Shown here: piece after piece, positions 8,382 through 16,947 of the stretch
Numbering within the stretch: the first letter of the stretch is position 1
How the letters are laid out: each line of letters starts with the position of its first letter
Assembly: GCA_015709575.1 (NCBI GenBank)
Contig: CP054190.1
Coordinates: 2,602,616-2,666,615 of the forward strand
DNA length: 64,000 bases
Source of the DNA: Planctomycetia bacterium
Lineage (GTDB): Bacteria > Planctomycetota > Phycisphaerae > UBA1845 > Fen-1342
Direction: 5' to 3'
The notes under the pieces: generated by a model
What the model was told of the DNA's origin: nothing
The model's input: the letters and a program-made list of their open reading frames with translations, nothing else
The model's database searches: none
Program-made: the position numbers and the translations under genes

Positions 8382-10349
8382 ATGCGGTCGTCGCGCCAGC
8401 GCTACGCAGCATTTCGAGCCGCGCTGCGCCGCGGCGCGCTTGCACCGCCAGCCGGGGTCCCCGCTCGCGCCGACCGATCGACACCCGGCTCACGTGATTC
8501 GTCACCCGCCGGAAATCGGCCGCCGGGTGCCCATCGTGCGCGCGCGGGCGGCTGGCCGCTGCTTCGCGGATACGTCGCCTTCCTGCGTCCGTTCGCGGGC
8601 GGACTGGCGCTGGTGTTCGCGCTGGCCCTGACCGTGGCGGGCATGTCGCTGGTGCTGCCGCGCGTGACGATGCACGTGATCGACCACGTCATTCCGGGCC
8701 GCGACGCCGGGGCGCTGCATCGCATTGGAGCAGCGCTGCTGGCGTGGATCGTGCTTCAGCAGTCGATCGACCTGATCCGCAATCTGCGCGTCGGGCGGCT
8801 GAACGCGCGCGTGATGATGCGGCTGCGCCAAAGGCTGTTTTATCACCTGCTGCGCCTGCCGTTGCGCGACCTGGCGGAGCTCAAGACCGGTGGAGTCGCA
8901 GCGCGGCTGTCGGGCGACGTGGACCAGGTCGCCAACATGATGCATGCAGGCGTGCTGACCCCCGGCGTGGCGCTCGCGAAGATCGCGGCGACGCTGGGCA
9001 TCCTGGTGTGGATCAATTGGCAGATGGCGCTCGCGGCGGCGCTGGCGCTGCCGCCGATGGTGCTGCTGAACCTGGTCTCCATCCGCCGCATCCGCCCGAT
9101 TTATCGCAGCGTGCACCAGGATCGCACCGAGATCAGCGCCCGCGTGGTGGAGACCTTCGGCGGCGTGCGGGTGGTGCGGGCGTTTCGGCAGGAGCGCGCG
9201 GAAGCCCGGCGCTTCGCTACCGCGCACCACACGCTGGCGCGCAAGCAGCTTCTGGCACGCGACTACGAATGTGTCGTCGGCTCGCTGTGGGGGCTGTTGC
9301 TGCCGGCCTGCGGGCTGCTGGTGGTATGGCTGGGCGGGTCGCTGGTAATCGCCGGCGGCGCGACGCTGGGCGGCATCATGGCGTTTCAGATGTACCTGAT
9401 GATGCTGCTGATGCCGGTCTCGACGGTCGTGCAGAGTTATGGCGAGGTGCAACAGGCGCTGGCGGCGCTGGAGCGGGTCTTCGACCTTCTGAATCGTCCG
9501 GCCGACAAGCCTGACCGCCCGGCCGCGCGCGACCTGCCGCCGGCGCGCGGGAGGAGCCGCGCGGCCAATGCGCCGGTTCGAGCGATCGTGGACGAGCTGG
9601 AGTTCGACGGTGTTTCGTTCGGCTACGACCCGGCCGCGCCGGTGCTGCAGGAGATTTCGCTGCGCGTGCCTGGTGGCAGCACCGTGGCGCTGGTCGGGCC
9701 GAGCGGCGCGGGCAAGACCACGCTTACGAATCTCGTGGCCCGCTTTCACGATCCTGATGTCGGCGTCATCCGCCTCAACGGCGTCGACCTTCGCGACATT
9801 CGACTGGCGGACTACCGGGCGCTGCTGGGAGTCGTTCAGCAGGACGTCTTCCTTTTCGACGGCACGATCGCTGAGAACATCGCTTACGCCCGGCCGCGCG
9901 CCTCCGCCGCGCAGATCATGGCGGCCGCACAGCGTGCGAACGCGATGGAGTTCATCGAGCGGCTCGAGGGCGGGATGCAGGCGGTGGTCGGCGAGCGCGG
10001 CGTGCGGCTCTCTGGCGGGCAGGCGCAGCGCATCAGCATCGCCCGGGCGCTGCTCGCGGACCCGCAGATCCTGATTCTCGATGAAGCCACGAGCAACCTG
10101 GATTCCGCGTCGGAGCAGCTCATACAGGAGGCGCTGCGGGAACTGTGCGCCGACCGCACGACGTTCGTCATCGCCCACCGCCTCTCCACGGTCATGGACG
10201 CCGACCTGATCGTGGTGTTGGAGGGCGGCCGGGTGGTTGAATTCGGCGCGCCGGGAGAGCTGCTCACCCGCGACGGGCGCTACCGCGAGATGCTGGAGCG
10301 CCAGATGCGCGGCGGACGGGCAAATGACCGCGCGGTGAACTGGGTCTGA
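8382..10349 (+). CDS. ABC exporter, fused permease and ATPase
   Basis: The 655-residue protein follows the MsbA/lipid and drug exporter plan. An Arg-rich N-terminus of about 60 residues is followed by a six-helix transmembrane domain (about 65-340) and then an ATP-binding domain. Motifs: Walker A GPSGAGKTT at 439-447, Q-loop near VQQDVFLFDGT, signature LSGGQ near 543, Walker B ILILDEATS near 565 and the switch His in IAHRLST. Such half-transporters work as homodimers and export lipids, polysaccharide precursors or drugs; the substrate is unknown here. It starts five bases after ybeY, so the three genes form one operon. Confidence 0.9.
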   Translation: MRSSRQRYAAFRAALRRGALAPPAGVPARADRSTPGSRDSSPAGNRPPGAHRARAGGWPLLRGYVAFLRPFAGGLALVFALALTVAGMSLVLPRVTMHVIDHVIPGRDAGALHRIGAALLAWIVLQQSIDLIRNLRVGRLNARVMMRLRQRLFYHLLRLPLRDLAELKTGGVAARLSGDVDQVANMMHAGVLTPGVALAKIAATLGILVWINWQMALAAALALPPMVLLNLVSIRRIRPIYRSVHQDRTEISARVVETFGGVRVVRAFRQERAEARRFATAHHTLARKQLLARDYECVVGSLWGLLLPACGLLVVWLGGSLVIAGGATLGGIMAFQMYLMMLLMPVSTVVQSYGEVQQALAALERVFDLLNRPADKPDRPAARDLPPARGRSRAANAPVRAIVDELEFDGVSFGYDPAAPVLQEISLRVPGGSTVALVGPSGAGKTTLTNLVARFHDPDVGVIRLNGVDLRDIRLADYRALLGVVQQDVFLFDGTIAENIAYARPRASAAQIMAAAQRANAMEFIERLEGGMQAVVGERGVRLSGGQAQRISIARALLADPQILILDEATSNLDSASEQLIQEALRELCADRTTFVIAHRLSTVMDADLIVVLEGGRVVEFGAPGELLTRDGRYREMLERQMRGGRANDRAVNWV

Positions 10350-10445
10350 CGGGAGTGGATGGGAATCGAACCCACCAGGCTCTGTGGGTACAGCGCCTCA
10401 GCGGCTTTGAAGGCCGTGGTGTCCACCAGGAACACGGACACTCCC
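10350..10445 (-). tRNA. selC: tRNA-Sec (anticodon TCA)
   Basis: Read on the minus strand from 10445, the sequence folds as a selenocysteine tRNA. The acceptor stem is 8 bp long (one T-C mismatch at the eighth pair). The D stem has 6 bp with a short loop containing GG, typical of tRNA-Sec. The anticodon loop CTTCAAA holds TCA at 10408-10410. A long variable arm pairs AGGC/GCCT and CTGT/ACAG. The T arm has 5 bp around TTCGATT. The discriminator is G at 10350 and CCA is not encoded. Long acceptor, 6-bp D stem, long variable arm and TCA together distinguish it from tRNA-Ser or a suppressor. It sits between the ABC exporter and a lipoprotein gene. Confidence 0.85.
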
Positions 10446-10509
10446 CGCAGGTTCGGCGCCCCGGCCATGCCGGACGCGCCGCCCGGCGCAACGGTCGCGG
10501 GCACGGTGC

Positions 10510-11424
10510 TTACCACTCACCGTCACGCAGAAACGTCATCGACGGGCCGCCGCGCGGCAGCTTCGCGCTGCGCAGCGACGGATGAGCGATCAGGCGGTAC
10601 TCCCGAGCGCCGAAGGCCAGCGACGCGTGCGCCCGCACCATCTCGTATACGAAGATCGATCGTGTCGGATCGCTGCCGACCACCCGCCCGGGCGGATCCA
10701 GCTCCACCGGCGACAACTCGCGAAACTCCGAATTCACAATGACGAGCTGGTCGCCACGCGACGCAATCAGGGTCGCAGCCGTCAGAAAGTAGGCCGAGTG
10801 GTATCCCGGGTGGGCGGTGCGGTCGAACGTATCGGCGTCAAACACAAACGTGGACGGTGCATCCCCCGGCCCGAGCCGCGCCGGATCAATCGCACTCGAA
10901 GCAAGCCGGTCCTCGCGCGGCCCGATTGAGAACAGCTTGCCATCCGCGCTCCAGCTCAGGGCCAGCCCCTGACTGGCGAGCTTTCGAAATCCCGGCGCGC
11001 GGATGCGGGCCGACCGCACCGTCGCCAATTGCGGGCTGGCACGGCGCACCTCCACGACGTCCACACCATATCCGGGAGCATCGAGTACCAGCAGCAGGTC
11101 ATCCCCGCGCGGAGACCAGCGAGCGCTGATCACACGATCCTGTCGGGCAACGTCCTGGGCGTCTGCAAGCGACACGACCTTGAGCACATGTCCAGCCTGC
11201 ATGAATGCGTGCGTCTGCCGCGAATTCACCTGTGCATCGCGCAGCGGAAGCTGCTCGGCGGGCAGACGCCCCGCTTCGACCGCCTTCTCCGGCGTGACGT
11301 CGAGGATGCGCCCCTCGTAGGGGTCCACCGAGATCAACCGAACGCCGGCCAGCTCCGACGGCACACACCCGGCGGAAAAAAACACGACCATCGCGACCAG
11401 GCTCGCCGCACACACCGCACGCAT
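10510..11424 (-). CDS. Predicted lipoprotein with beta-propeller-like repeats
   Basis: From the ATG at 11424 the protein has a lipoprotein signal peptide ending FFSAGC, with the lipidated Cys at residue 20. The remaining 284 residues include blocks such as SARWSPRGDDLLLVLD and ALSWSADGKLFSIG, which resemble the strands of WD40 or TolB-type propellers (W-S-x-D/R-G-x). No enzyme motif is seen. It probably sits in a membrane facing the periplasm. An ATG further upstream would place the signal peptide internally and is rejected. Function unknown. Confidence 0.65.
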   Translation of the reverse strand: MRAVCAASLVAMVVFFSAGCVPSELAGVRLISVDPYEGRILDVTPEKAVEAGRLPAEQLPLRDAQVNSRQTHAFMQAGHVLKVVSLADAQDVARQDRVISARWSPRGDDLLLVLDAPGYGVDVVEVRRASPQLATVRSARIRAPGFRKLASQGLALSWSADGKLFSIGPREDRLASSAIDPARLGPGDAPSTFVFDADTFDRTAHPGYHSAYFLTAATLIASRGDQLVIVNSEFRELSPVELDPPGRVVGSDPTRSIFVYEMVRAHASLAFGAREYRLIAHPSLRSAKLPRGGPSMTFLRDGEW

Positions 11425-11597
11425 TATTGCGCTCCGATTCGAGTACACAACGAACGGCGCACCGCGCGCGGATTGTACGCGGCCGGCGCGCACCGCAACA
11501 CGCAGCCGCCCGGCCGGCGCTCATGCTATGATCAGACGCGCGGGCCGCGCGCCCGATCGTCCGCGGCGCCCGTCGCCGCTCGCTGCCACCGACCGGA

Positions 11598-12119
11598 GTG
11601 CCCGCGTTGCCGGACCCGACGTCGCTGCGAATCATCCATTACCCGGACTCGCGCCTGCGCGCCCGGTCCGCACCGGTGGATCGGTTCAACGCCGAACTCC
11701 GCGACCTGGCCGCCCGGATGCTCATGCTGATGCGCGAGAGCAAGGGCGTTGGGCTGGCCGCGCCGCAGATCGGCGTGCTGCTGCGGTTGTTCGTCATGAA
11801 CCCGACCGGGCAGCCGTCTGACGACCGCGTGCTGGTCAATCCTGTGATTGATGAGATGGAGGGCAGCGCCGTCGCGACAGAAGGGTGCCTCTCCATTCCG
11901 GGTGTCAGTGTTCAGATTCGTCGGCCAGTAGCGTGTCGCATCGTCGCGCAGAACCTGGCCGGCGAGCCGATGGAGCTGCGCGGGCGCGACCTGGTCGCGC
12001 GCATCTGGCAGCACGAGACGGATCATCTGAACGGCGTACTCATCCTCGACCGAATGGGGCCGAGCGACCGCGTGGCAACTCGAAAGGTGCTGCGCGCGCT
12101 GGAAGACCCGGTGCGGTAA
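11598..12119 (+). CDS. def: Peptide deformylase
   Basis: Peptide deformylase removes the N-formyl group from nascent proteins using a metal ion. All three family motifs are present: GVGLAAPQ at 50-57, EGCLS with the metal-ligand Cys97, and QHETDH at 138-143 with His139 and His143 as ligands and Glu140 as catalytic base. The length of 173 is standard. The start is a GTG at 11598; no upstream in-frame ATG is better placed. A TATGAT about 65 bases upstream may be its -10 box. No fmt gene is adjacent. Confidence 0.95.
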   Translation: MPALPDPTSLRIIHYPDSRLRARSAPVDRFNAELRDLAARMLMLMRESKGVGLAAPQIGVLLRLFVMNPTGQPSDDRVLVNPVIDEMEGSAVATEGCLSIPGVSVQIRRPVACRIVAQNLAGEPMELRGRDLVARIWQHETDHLNGVLILDRMGPSDRVATRKVLRALEDPVR

Positions 12120-12260
12120 TGCGGAAGCCGGCGCACGCGCCGGTGGACGACAGCACCCCGCGCCATCTGCGAATTATTCATCGTCTATATCAGGACGTCG
12201 ATCACCAGCGTCGAAATCTTCAACGCACGGGTCGCCGCTTGTCTGAATCTGTAATATCCG

Positions 12261-12290
12261 TTGACACTGAAACCCGTGGCGGGGTAGCCT
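12261..12290 (+). promoter_or_regulatory. Candidate promoter of the dockerin protein gene
   Basis: A perfect -35 TTGACA at 12261-12266 is followed after 18 bases by a poor -10, TAGCCT. It would give a leader of about 110 bases before the GTG at 12406. The rest of 12120-12405 shows no gene. Confidence 0.25.
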
Positions 12291-12405
12291 GACCCACTGG
12301 CAGCGTCCGTAATTCCGCTTCCGCGGTCCCGCCGAGGTCGCCCCTCGTCGGTGCATCAACTCCCGGGCGCCGTGCCGCAGGAACCGAACCCTTCGGAGGT
12401 CCAAG

Positions 12406-13890
12406 GTGAAAAACCGGTTTTGTCGCGTTTCGGCCGCCTTGCTGGCGGTCGCCTCCCCTCTCACAGCGCTGGCCGTCATCGGCCCGGACGTCACGGTCAG
12501 CACGATCGACAATTTCACGAAGTACGGGACGGTCAGCGGCATCAGCGGCTTCGCGATGACGACGGTCTCCTGCAACATCGGCGATCGCAACGCGATCTGG
12601 ATCGATTGCACGAACCCCGACGATCGCAATTGCAACCAGCACCCGGTCATCGGCCAGAACTTCTACAAGCTGCACGTCGTGAACGGCGCGACGCGCTTTG
12701 AGATGATCGGCATGGCGTGGCTCAAGCACGGCTTCTGCGGTGCGGACGCCAGCGGCCCGAACTGCGCCGGCTCGCAGCCGGGCTTTCCGGCGTCATGCCA
12801 GAACGACGGCACCTGCGACAGCCTCGGCATCGGCTGCACCGACACGTACGGGGCCGGCCTGAACGCGGCCCAGGACGATCTTGGCCCGCGCTCCGAGATC
12901 AACCCGTGGAGCGGCTACTACCCGTATCCGTACGTCCGGGCATGGAACGCAACCGGCAACGCAATCTACAAGCGCCTTCAGATTCAGAACACCGACCTCG
13001 TCGCCAACGCGAACCTGGCCACGTATCCGATGTACTTCGCGGAGAGCCAGTACGTCGTGACGGATGAGCAGCCGAACGTGCGCCACAACAACGTGTCGTA
13101 TCGGCAGGCGCAGGTCTCCGGCACGGTGTCGAACCCTGGCGTGGCGTTCGTATCGGGCCGCGGCACGGTACCGCGTCAGCCGGCTCTGAACGCCTGGGCG
13201 ACACATGACCCCGGCGTGCAGATCACGACGGTCGACCTGCCGAACGACGGCCGGCTGATGCTCGGCTACAAGGTGACGCAGTTGGCCAACGGCCGCTGGC
13301 ACTATGAATACGCCCTTTACAACATGAACTCGCACCAGGCCGTTCGCTCGTTCGGCGTTCCGGCCCCGGATTGGTACGTCTACGAGAACCAGGGCTTCAA
13401 GGACATCCCCTATCACTCCGGTGAGGTGTTTGACGGCACGGATTGGCCGCACACCAAGACGCAGATGGCGCTGACCTGGAACACGCAGACCAACTCCCAG
13501 AACATCAACGCCAACGCGCTGCGCTGGGGCACGATCTACAATTTCCGCTTTGACAGCGACGCGCCCCCCGGCCCGGGCAACGTCAGCCTGCAGCTCTTCC
13601 AGGGCATCAACCAGACGCTGCCTACGCCGACGACGCCGAATCCGCCGGCGGTCGCGCCTCCCGCCGCGGCGGTTCTGATGGCAGCCGTGGTTCCGCAGTT
13701 CAAGGGCGACATGAACTGCGACGGCCTGCTGAACAACCTCGACATTGATCCCTTCGTAATGGCGATCACCTTCCCGAGCCAGTATCAGCAGACCTTCCCC
13801 AACTGCAACCTGATGAACGGCGACGTGAATAACGACGGTGTCTTCACGAACTTCGACATTGATCCGTTCGTGGCGCTGCTCATCGAATAG
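12406..13890 (+). CDS. Secreted protein with C-terminal dockerin-like repeats
   Basis: The start is a GTG preceded by GGAGG with ideal spacing. A signal peptide covers about the first 24 residues (cleavage near LTALA). The 370-residue body is rich in Asn, Gly, Tyr and aromatic residues, with several cysteines near residues 50-140, and has no enzyme motif that I recognise. A Pro/Thr/Ala linker (about 405-425) leads to two calcium-loop repeats: GDMNCDGLLNNLDIDPFV and GDVNNDGVFTNFDIDPFV. These are type-I dockerin-like, with D-x-N-x-D-G loops, and end six residues before the stop. In planctomycetes such tails are thought to be surface-binding or sorting modules rather than cellulosome parts. A strong terminator follows. 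Confidence 0.8.
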   Translation: MKNRFCRVSAALLAVASPLTALAVIGPDVTVSTIDNFTKYGTVSGISGFAMTTVSCNIGDRNAIWIDCTNPDDRNCNQHPVIGQNFYKLHVVNGATRFEMIGMAWLKHGFCGADASGPNCAGSQPGFPASCQNDGTCDSLGIGCTDTYGAGLNAAQDDLGPRSEINPWSGYYPYPYVRAWNATGNAIYKRLQIQNTDLVANANLATYPMYFAESQYVVTDEQPNVRHNNVSYRQAQVSGTVSNPGVAFVSGRGTVPRQPALNAWATHDPGVQITTVDLPNDGRLMLGYKVTQLANGRWHYEYALYNMNSHQAVRSFGVPAPDWYVYENQGFKDIPYHSGEVFDGTDWPHTKTQMALTWNTQTNSQNINANALRWGTIYNFRFDSDAPPGPGNVSLQLFQGINQTLPTPTTPNPPAVAPPAAAVLMAAVVPQFKGDMNCDGLLNNLDIDPFVMAITFPSQYQQTFPNCNLMNGDVNNDGVFTNFDIDPFVALLIE

Positions 13891-13945
13891 CCTGACGTGG
13901 GATCGCGGCGGCCAAACCGCCGCTGGTCCTGTCGTCCGAAACGAA

Positions 13946-13993
13946 GCCGGGCCTGGAACCGTCCATCAGACGTTCCGGGCCCGGCGCTTTTCT
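13946..13993 (+). terminator. Rho-independent terminator
   Basis: A 14-bp stem (13946-13959 with 13972-13985, one T-G wobble) with a 12-base loop is followed by GCTTTTCTG. It ends the dockerin gene. On the minus strand the hairpin is followed by TTCGTTTC, so it may also stop the convergent repeat-protein gene. Confidence 0.75.
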
Positions 13994-14051
13994 GACAGAG
14001 CATCCTCGCCGGGCTACCACCGCGACGCGGCCGGGCGCCCGGCTTCTCGCG

Positions 14052-14774
14052 TTAGCGCGAGACATCCACACGCACCGCGCGAGAGCTGCCGAAGCTGCTG
14101 CGCACCGCGCGGCTCTCGGCGATCACGCGGGTCGGGGCAACCGCCCGCCGGCCGGTGATCGCGTAGCCGACGCCGTTCGCCTCGGCCCGCGCGCTGAACG
14201 CCGCATCGCTGATCACGCGCACCCGGCTGTCGGCGACCCCGCCCACCGTGTCCGCGAGCGCATCACTGTGGCTGATCGCATCGCCACCGAACTCGCCGCG
14301 GCTTACCGCACGACTGTCCGAGAGCGCCAGGCCGCGCAAGCTGGTCGCGGTGGAAATCGAGCGGCTCGCGGCACGACCGGCCAGCAACCCGTGCGAGCGC
14401 GCGTCGCTGTGGCTGACGGCCACGCCGCCGATCGTCGCCGCGATGGACTCGCTGTCCGAAACTGCGAAGCCGCCGAATACCGCATCCGCGTCGGCGTTCG
14501 AGGTGGCCAGCGCGTGACCGCGTTCCGCCATCGCAACAGCCCGGCTGTCGGCGATACCGCCGCGCGTCGCCGACGCCGTGCTCACGGCCTCGGCGCGTCC
14601 GCCGCGGGTGGCGGCGCTGATCGCGGTGCTGCGGGAATTGCCGCTCGCCACCGCAGTACTACTCGCACTGCCTCCGTTTGACGCGGTGCTGATGGCGACC
14701 GCTTCGCCAGCCATCGCGCTGCCCGCGCCCGCCAGGACCAGACTGAACACGCTGCTCATCAGAATCCGCTTCAT
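14052..14774 (-). CDS. Secreted Ser/Ala/Gly-rich repeat protein
   Basis: The ATG at 14774 has GGAGA six bases ahead and a clean signal peptide (MKRILMSSVFSLVLAGAG, cleavage after AMA). The mature protein is made of degenerate repeats of about 14-18 residues of the form GG-x-A-x-S-x-S-x-A-x-A, for example FGGFAVSDSESIAAT and IGGVAVSHSDARS. Alternating small and polar residues suggest a beta-solenoid or beta-roll, as in some adhesins or ice-binding proteins; this is inference. The last 50 residues drop the repeat and are richer in Arg and Val. No homologous family comes to mind. It converges on the dockerin protein gene. Confidence 0.65.
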   Translation of the reverse strand: MKRILMSSVFSLVLAGAGSAMAGEAVAISTASNGGSASSTAVASGNSRSTAISAATRGGRAEAVSTASATRGGIADSRAVAMAERGHALATSNADADAVFGGFAVSDSESIAATIGGVAVSHSDARSHGLLAGRAASRSISTATSLRGLALSDSRAVSRGEFGGDAISHSDALADTVGGVADSRVRVISDAAFSARAEANGVGYAITGRRAVAPTRVIAESRAVRSSFGSSRAVRVDVSR

Positions 14775-15132
14775 GACTGTCTCCTTCGAGCCGCGCATTG
14801 CGGCGGTTGGGTTTCTGTCGCACTTCGTCGCGCGGCTCATCGGCTGGCGACGACACCATGCAGACGATGCGCCCGGCCAGTCTATTCACGAGAGAAACCG
14901 ACAACCGACGCACGTCGGCGTCAGAATGTGTCAGCCGACGCAAAGCCGGGAATCTTCACGGGGCTGACAGATCCCGCGAATTCCCGGACCCGGACCCCGA
15001 ATATGATCCGCAGGCCGATGCATCCGCACCCGGCATGAGCTGGTATTTTGGCTGGCCGCGTTTCTGGACCTCCGGAGCACCGAACTGCCGCCCACCGCCC
15101 GAGAATCAGAAGCCCTGGCGCTGCTCGCAGAC
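14775..15132. other. 358-base gap before the first large GTPase
   Basis: No separate gene is supported here. The minus-strand leader of the repeat protein fills the left end. From about 15010 to 15132 the frame of the downstream GTPase is open and reads as plausible protein (ELVFWLAAFLDLRSTELPP), but it holds no ATG, GTG or TTG. Either the GTPase starts at a rare codon there, or there is a sequencing error, or the GTG at 15133 is correct. Confidence 0.5.
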
Positions 15133-16947
15133 GTGGCGGACGTGCTGCTGCGCGATGCGAATGAAGGCAGTGGGGTCGGAACCGACGCGCGCGAAACCGA
15201 GGCGCGGCTGGCTCGCAACGCCGCGCTGCGCCTGGCGGTACTTCTCCTGCGGACGGCTGCGACGGCCACCGTTCCACGGCCACGCCAGCTTGCCGTGCTC
15301 GGTCCGACGCAGAGCGGCAAGAGCACGGTCGTCAACCTGCTTCTGGGGGCGGAGGTGGCGCGCGTCAGCCCGCTGGCAGGTTTCACCGCACACGCCTCGG
15401 GGTTCCTGCCGCCAGGCGCGGAGCATGGCGCATGGAGCGCACCGCTGTTCCCGGGGTGCGACTGCGTCGCCTATGCCGAGCTGTCACCGCAACGGCTGAA
15501 CACCTACTCGCTTGAACCGATGCCGCAGCGGGACTCCGAGTCGCCGCGCCTGGATGCGGTGGTGTGGGACACGCCCGACGTCGACTCCGTGCACGCGGCG
15601 GATTACCTGGACGGCGTGATGGCGACGGCCGCGCTGGCGGATGCACACGTCGTGGTCGTCAGCAAGGAAAAGTACGCCGACCGCAGCGTGTGGCGGCTGC
15701 TCACGCTGCTCGGCGCGCTCGATCGACCGCTGATGATCTGCGTGAACAAGCTGCCTCGGTCCGATTCCGACGCGATCCTGGCGTCGCTGCGTGCACGAAT
15801 GCAGGCGGCAGGCGGATGCGTGGCGCGGGCGACGGTCGTCGAAATCGAACACTGTGCGGAGCCGCCGACGCCGCGAAACTCGCCGGACCTGGTTGAACGA
15901 ATGCACCGCGCCGCAGACGCCCTGTTGAAATCCGCCCCGCCACTCTCATCAATACACGTCGGCGAGGGCGGGTTGCGGCTTCTGGCGCGCGGCTGGGCGG
16001 AGTGGACGGCTGATGCGCGTTCACGGCACCACGCGAGTCGGGAGTGGAAGCGGCAGGTCAACGCGGGCGCCGACGCGATCGAGGCCGGCTACGTTCGCGA
16101 CTATCTCCATGACGATCGGCGGTTCGATGCGCTGCGCCGCACGACCATCGAGCTACTCACGCTGCTTGAAATGCCGTGGATCGCGGGTCCGCTGAAGCGC
16201 GTCCGACAGGTCGTCACGTGGCCGGTGCGTGAAGGCTGGCGGGCGTTGCGAGCGACGGTGCGCGGCAGCGAATCGGGCGAGACCGGGCGCGGGCGGGCCG
16301 TGCTGGCGACCGTGATCGAAACGCAGCTCACGCGGCTGGAACTGGAAGCGGTCCGCTCCGCGGGCGAGGTCGGCCCGGCGGCGGCGGCCTGGCGAGTCAT
16401 GGCGCGGGCGCTCCAATCCGAGCGGTCCGCGTTGTCACTCGCGCTCTCCGACGCAGCAGCCGCTTTCGAGCAACGTTGCGACGCCGACATCCGCAGTGCG
16501 GCGGCCGAGTTGTACGCCGCGCTGCGGGAATCTCCCGCCCTGCTGAATTCACTGCGTGCGGCGCGCGCGACCGCGGATGCAGCCGGACTGGCGCTGGCGA
16601 TCAAGACCGGCGGTGCGGCGCTGAGTGACGTCATCTTCGCACCGGCGCTGCTGGCCGTGACGACCCTGCTTGCCGAAGGAGCGCTGGGCTCCTACATGAG
16701 CGCCCTGCGACAGAGGCTCCACCGCGCGCACCTCGAGCACCTGCGGTCGGATGTGCTGGGCGCCGCGTGGATCCCCGCGCTGGCCGCGATTGGCATGCGC
16801 GCCGAGCAGCCGCTCCCAGCCGACATGCTCGAACAGGCGGACGCGGCGCTGCACGACTGGGCCAACCGCTCAGGCGGGACAATCGCCCGGCCGCTCGCGC
16901 AGGGCGACCCGCGGGCGGCCAACGGAGGGCGCGGCGATGGCGACTAA
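15133..16947 (+). CDS. Large GTPase, dynamin/Era-like superfamily (first of a pair)
   Basis: The 604-residue protein carries a P-loop GPTQSGKST at residues 57-65, a G3-like WDTPDVDS and a G4-like VNKLP. Together they indicate a TRAFAC GTPase, closest in plan to bacterial dynamin-like or YfjP/EngA-related proteins of unknown role. The C-terminal 330 residues are alpha-helical in character (Ala/Arg/Leu/Glu-rich), with a weakly hydrophobic region around 475-520. The GTG at 15133 is the first usable start, but conserved-looking coding sequence may extend upstream. The 3' end overlaps the start of a second related GTPase by 11 bases, so the two are coupled. Confidence 0.7.
   Translation: MADVLLRDANEGSGVGTDARETEARLARNAALRLAVLLLRTAATATVPRPRQLAVLGPTQSGKSTVVNLLLGAEVARVSPLAGFTAHASGFLPPGAEHGAWSAPLFPGCDCVAYAELSPQRLNTYSLEPMPQRDSESPRLDAVVWDTPDVDSVHAADYLDGVMATAALADAHVVVVSKEKYADRSVWRLLTLLGALDRPLMICVNKLPRSDSDAILASLRARMQAAGGCVARATVVEIEHCAEPPTPRNSPDLVERMHRAADALLKSAPPLSSIHVGEGGLRLLARGWAEWTADARSRHHASREWKRQVNAGADAIEAGYVRDYLHDDRRFDALRRTTIELLTLLEMPWIAGPLKRVRQVVTWPVREGWRALRATVRGSESGETGRGRAVLATVIETQLTRLELEAVRSAGEVGPAAAAWRVMARALQSERSALSLALSDAAAAFEQRCDADIRSAAAELYAALRESPALLNSLRAARATADAAGLALAIKTGGAALSDVIFAPALLAVTTLLAEGALGSYMSALRQRLHRAHLEHLRSDVLGAAWIPALAAIGMRAEQPLPADMLEQADAALHDWANRSGGTIARPLAQGDPRAANGGRGDGD

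Noticed and set aside
8502..10178. 558-codon frame opposite the ABC exporter
   Set aside because: Gln/Arg/His-rich antisense of a clear ABC transporter.
10264..10742. Several short frames across the tRNA-Sec region, including one reading MGIEPTRLCGYSAS
   Set aside because: This is a translated tRNA gene, a common false annotation; the tRNA fold explains the sequence.
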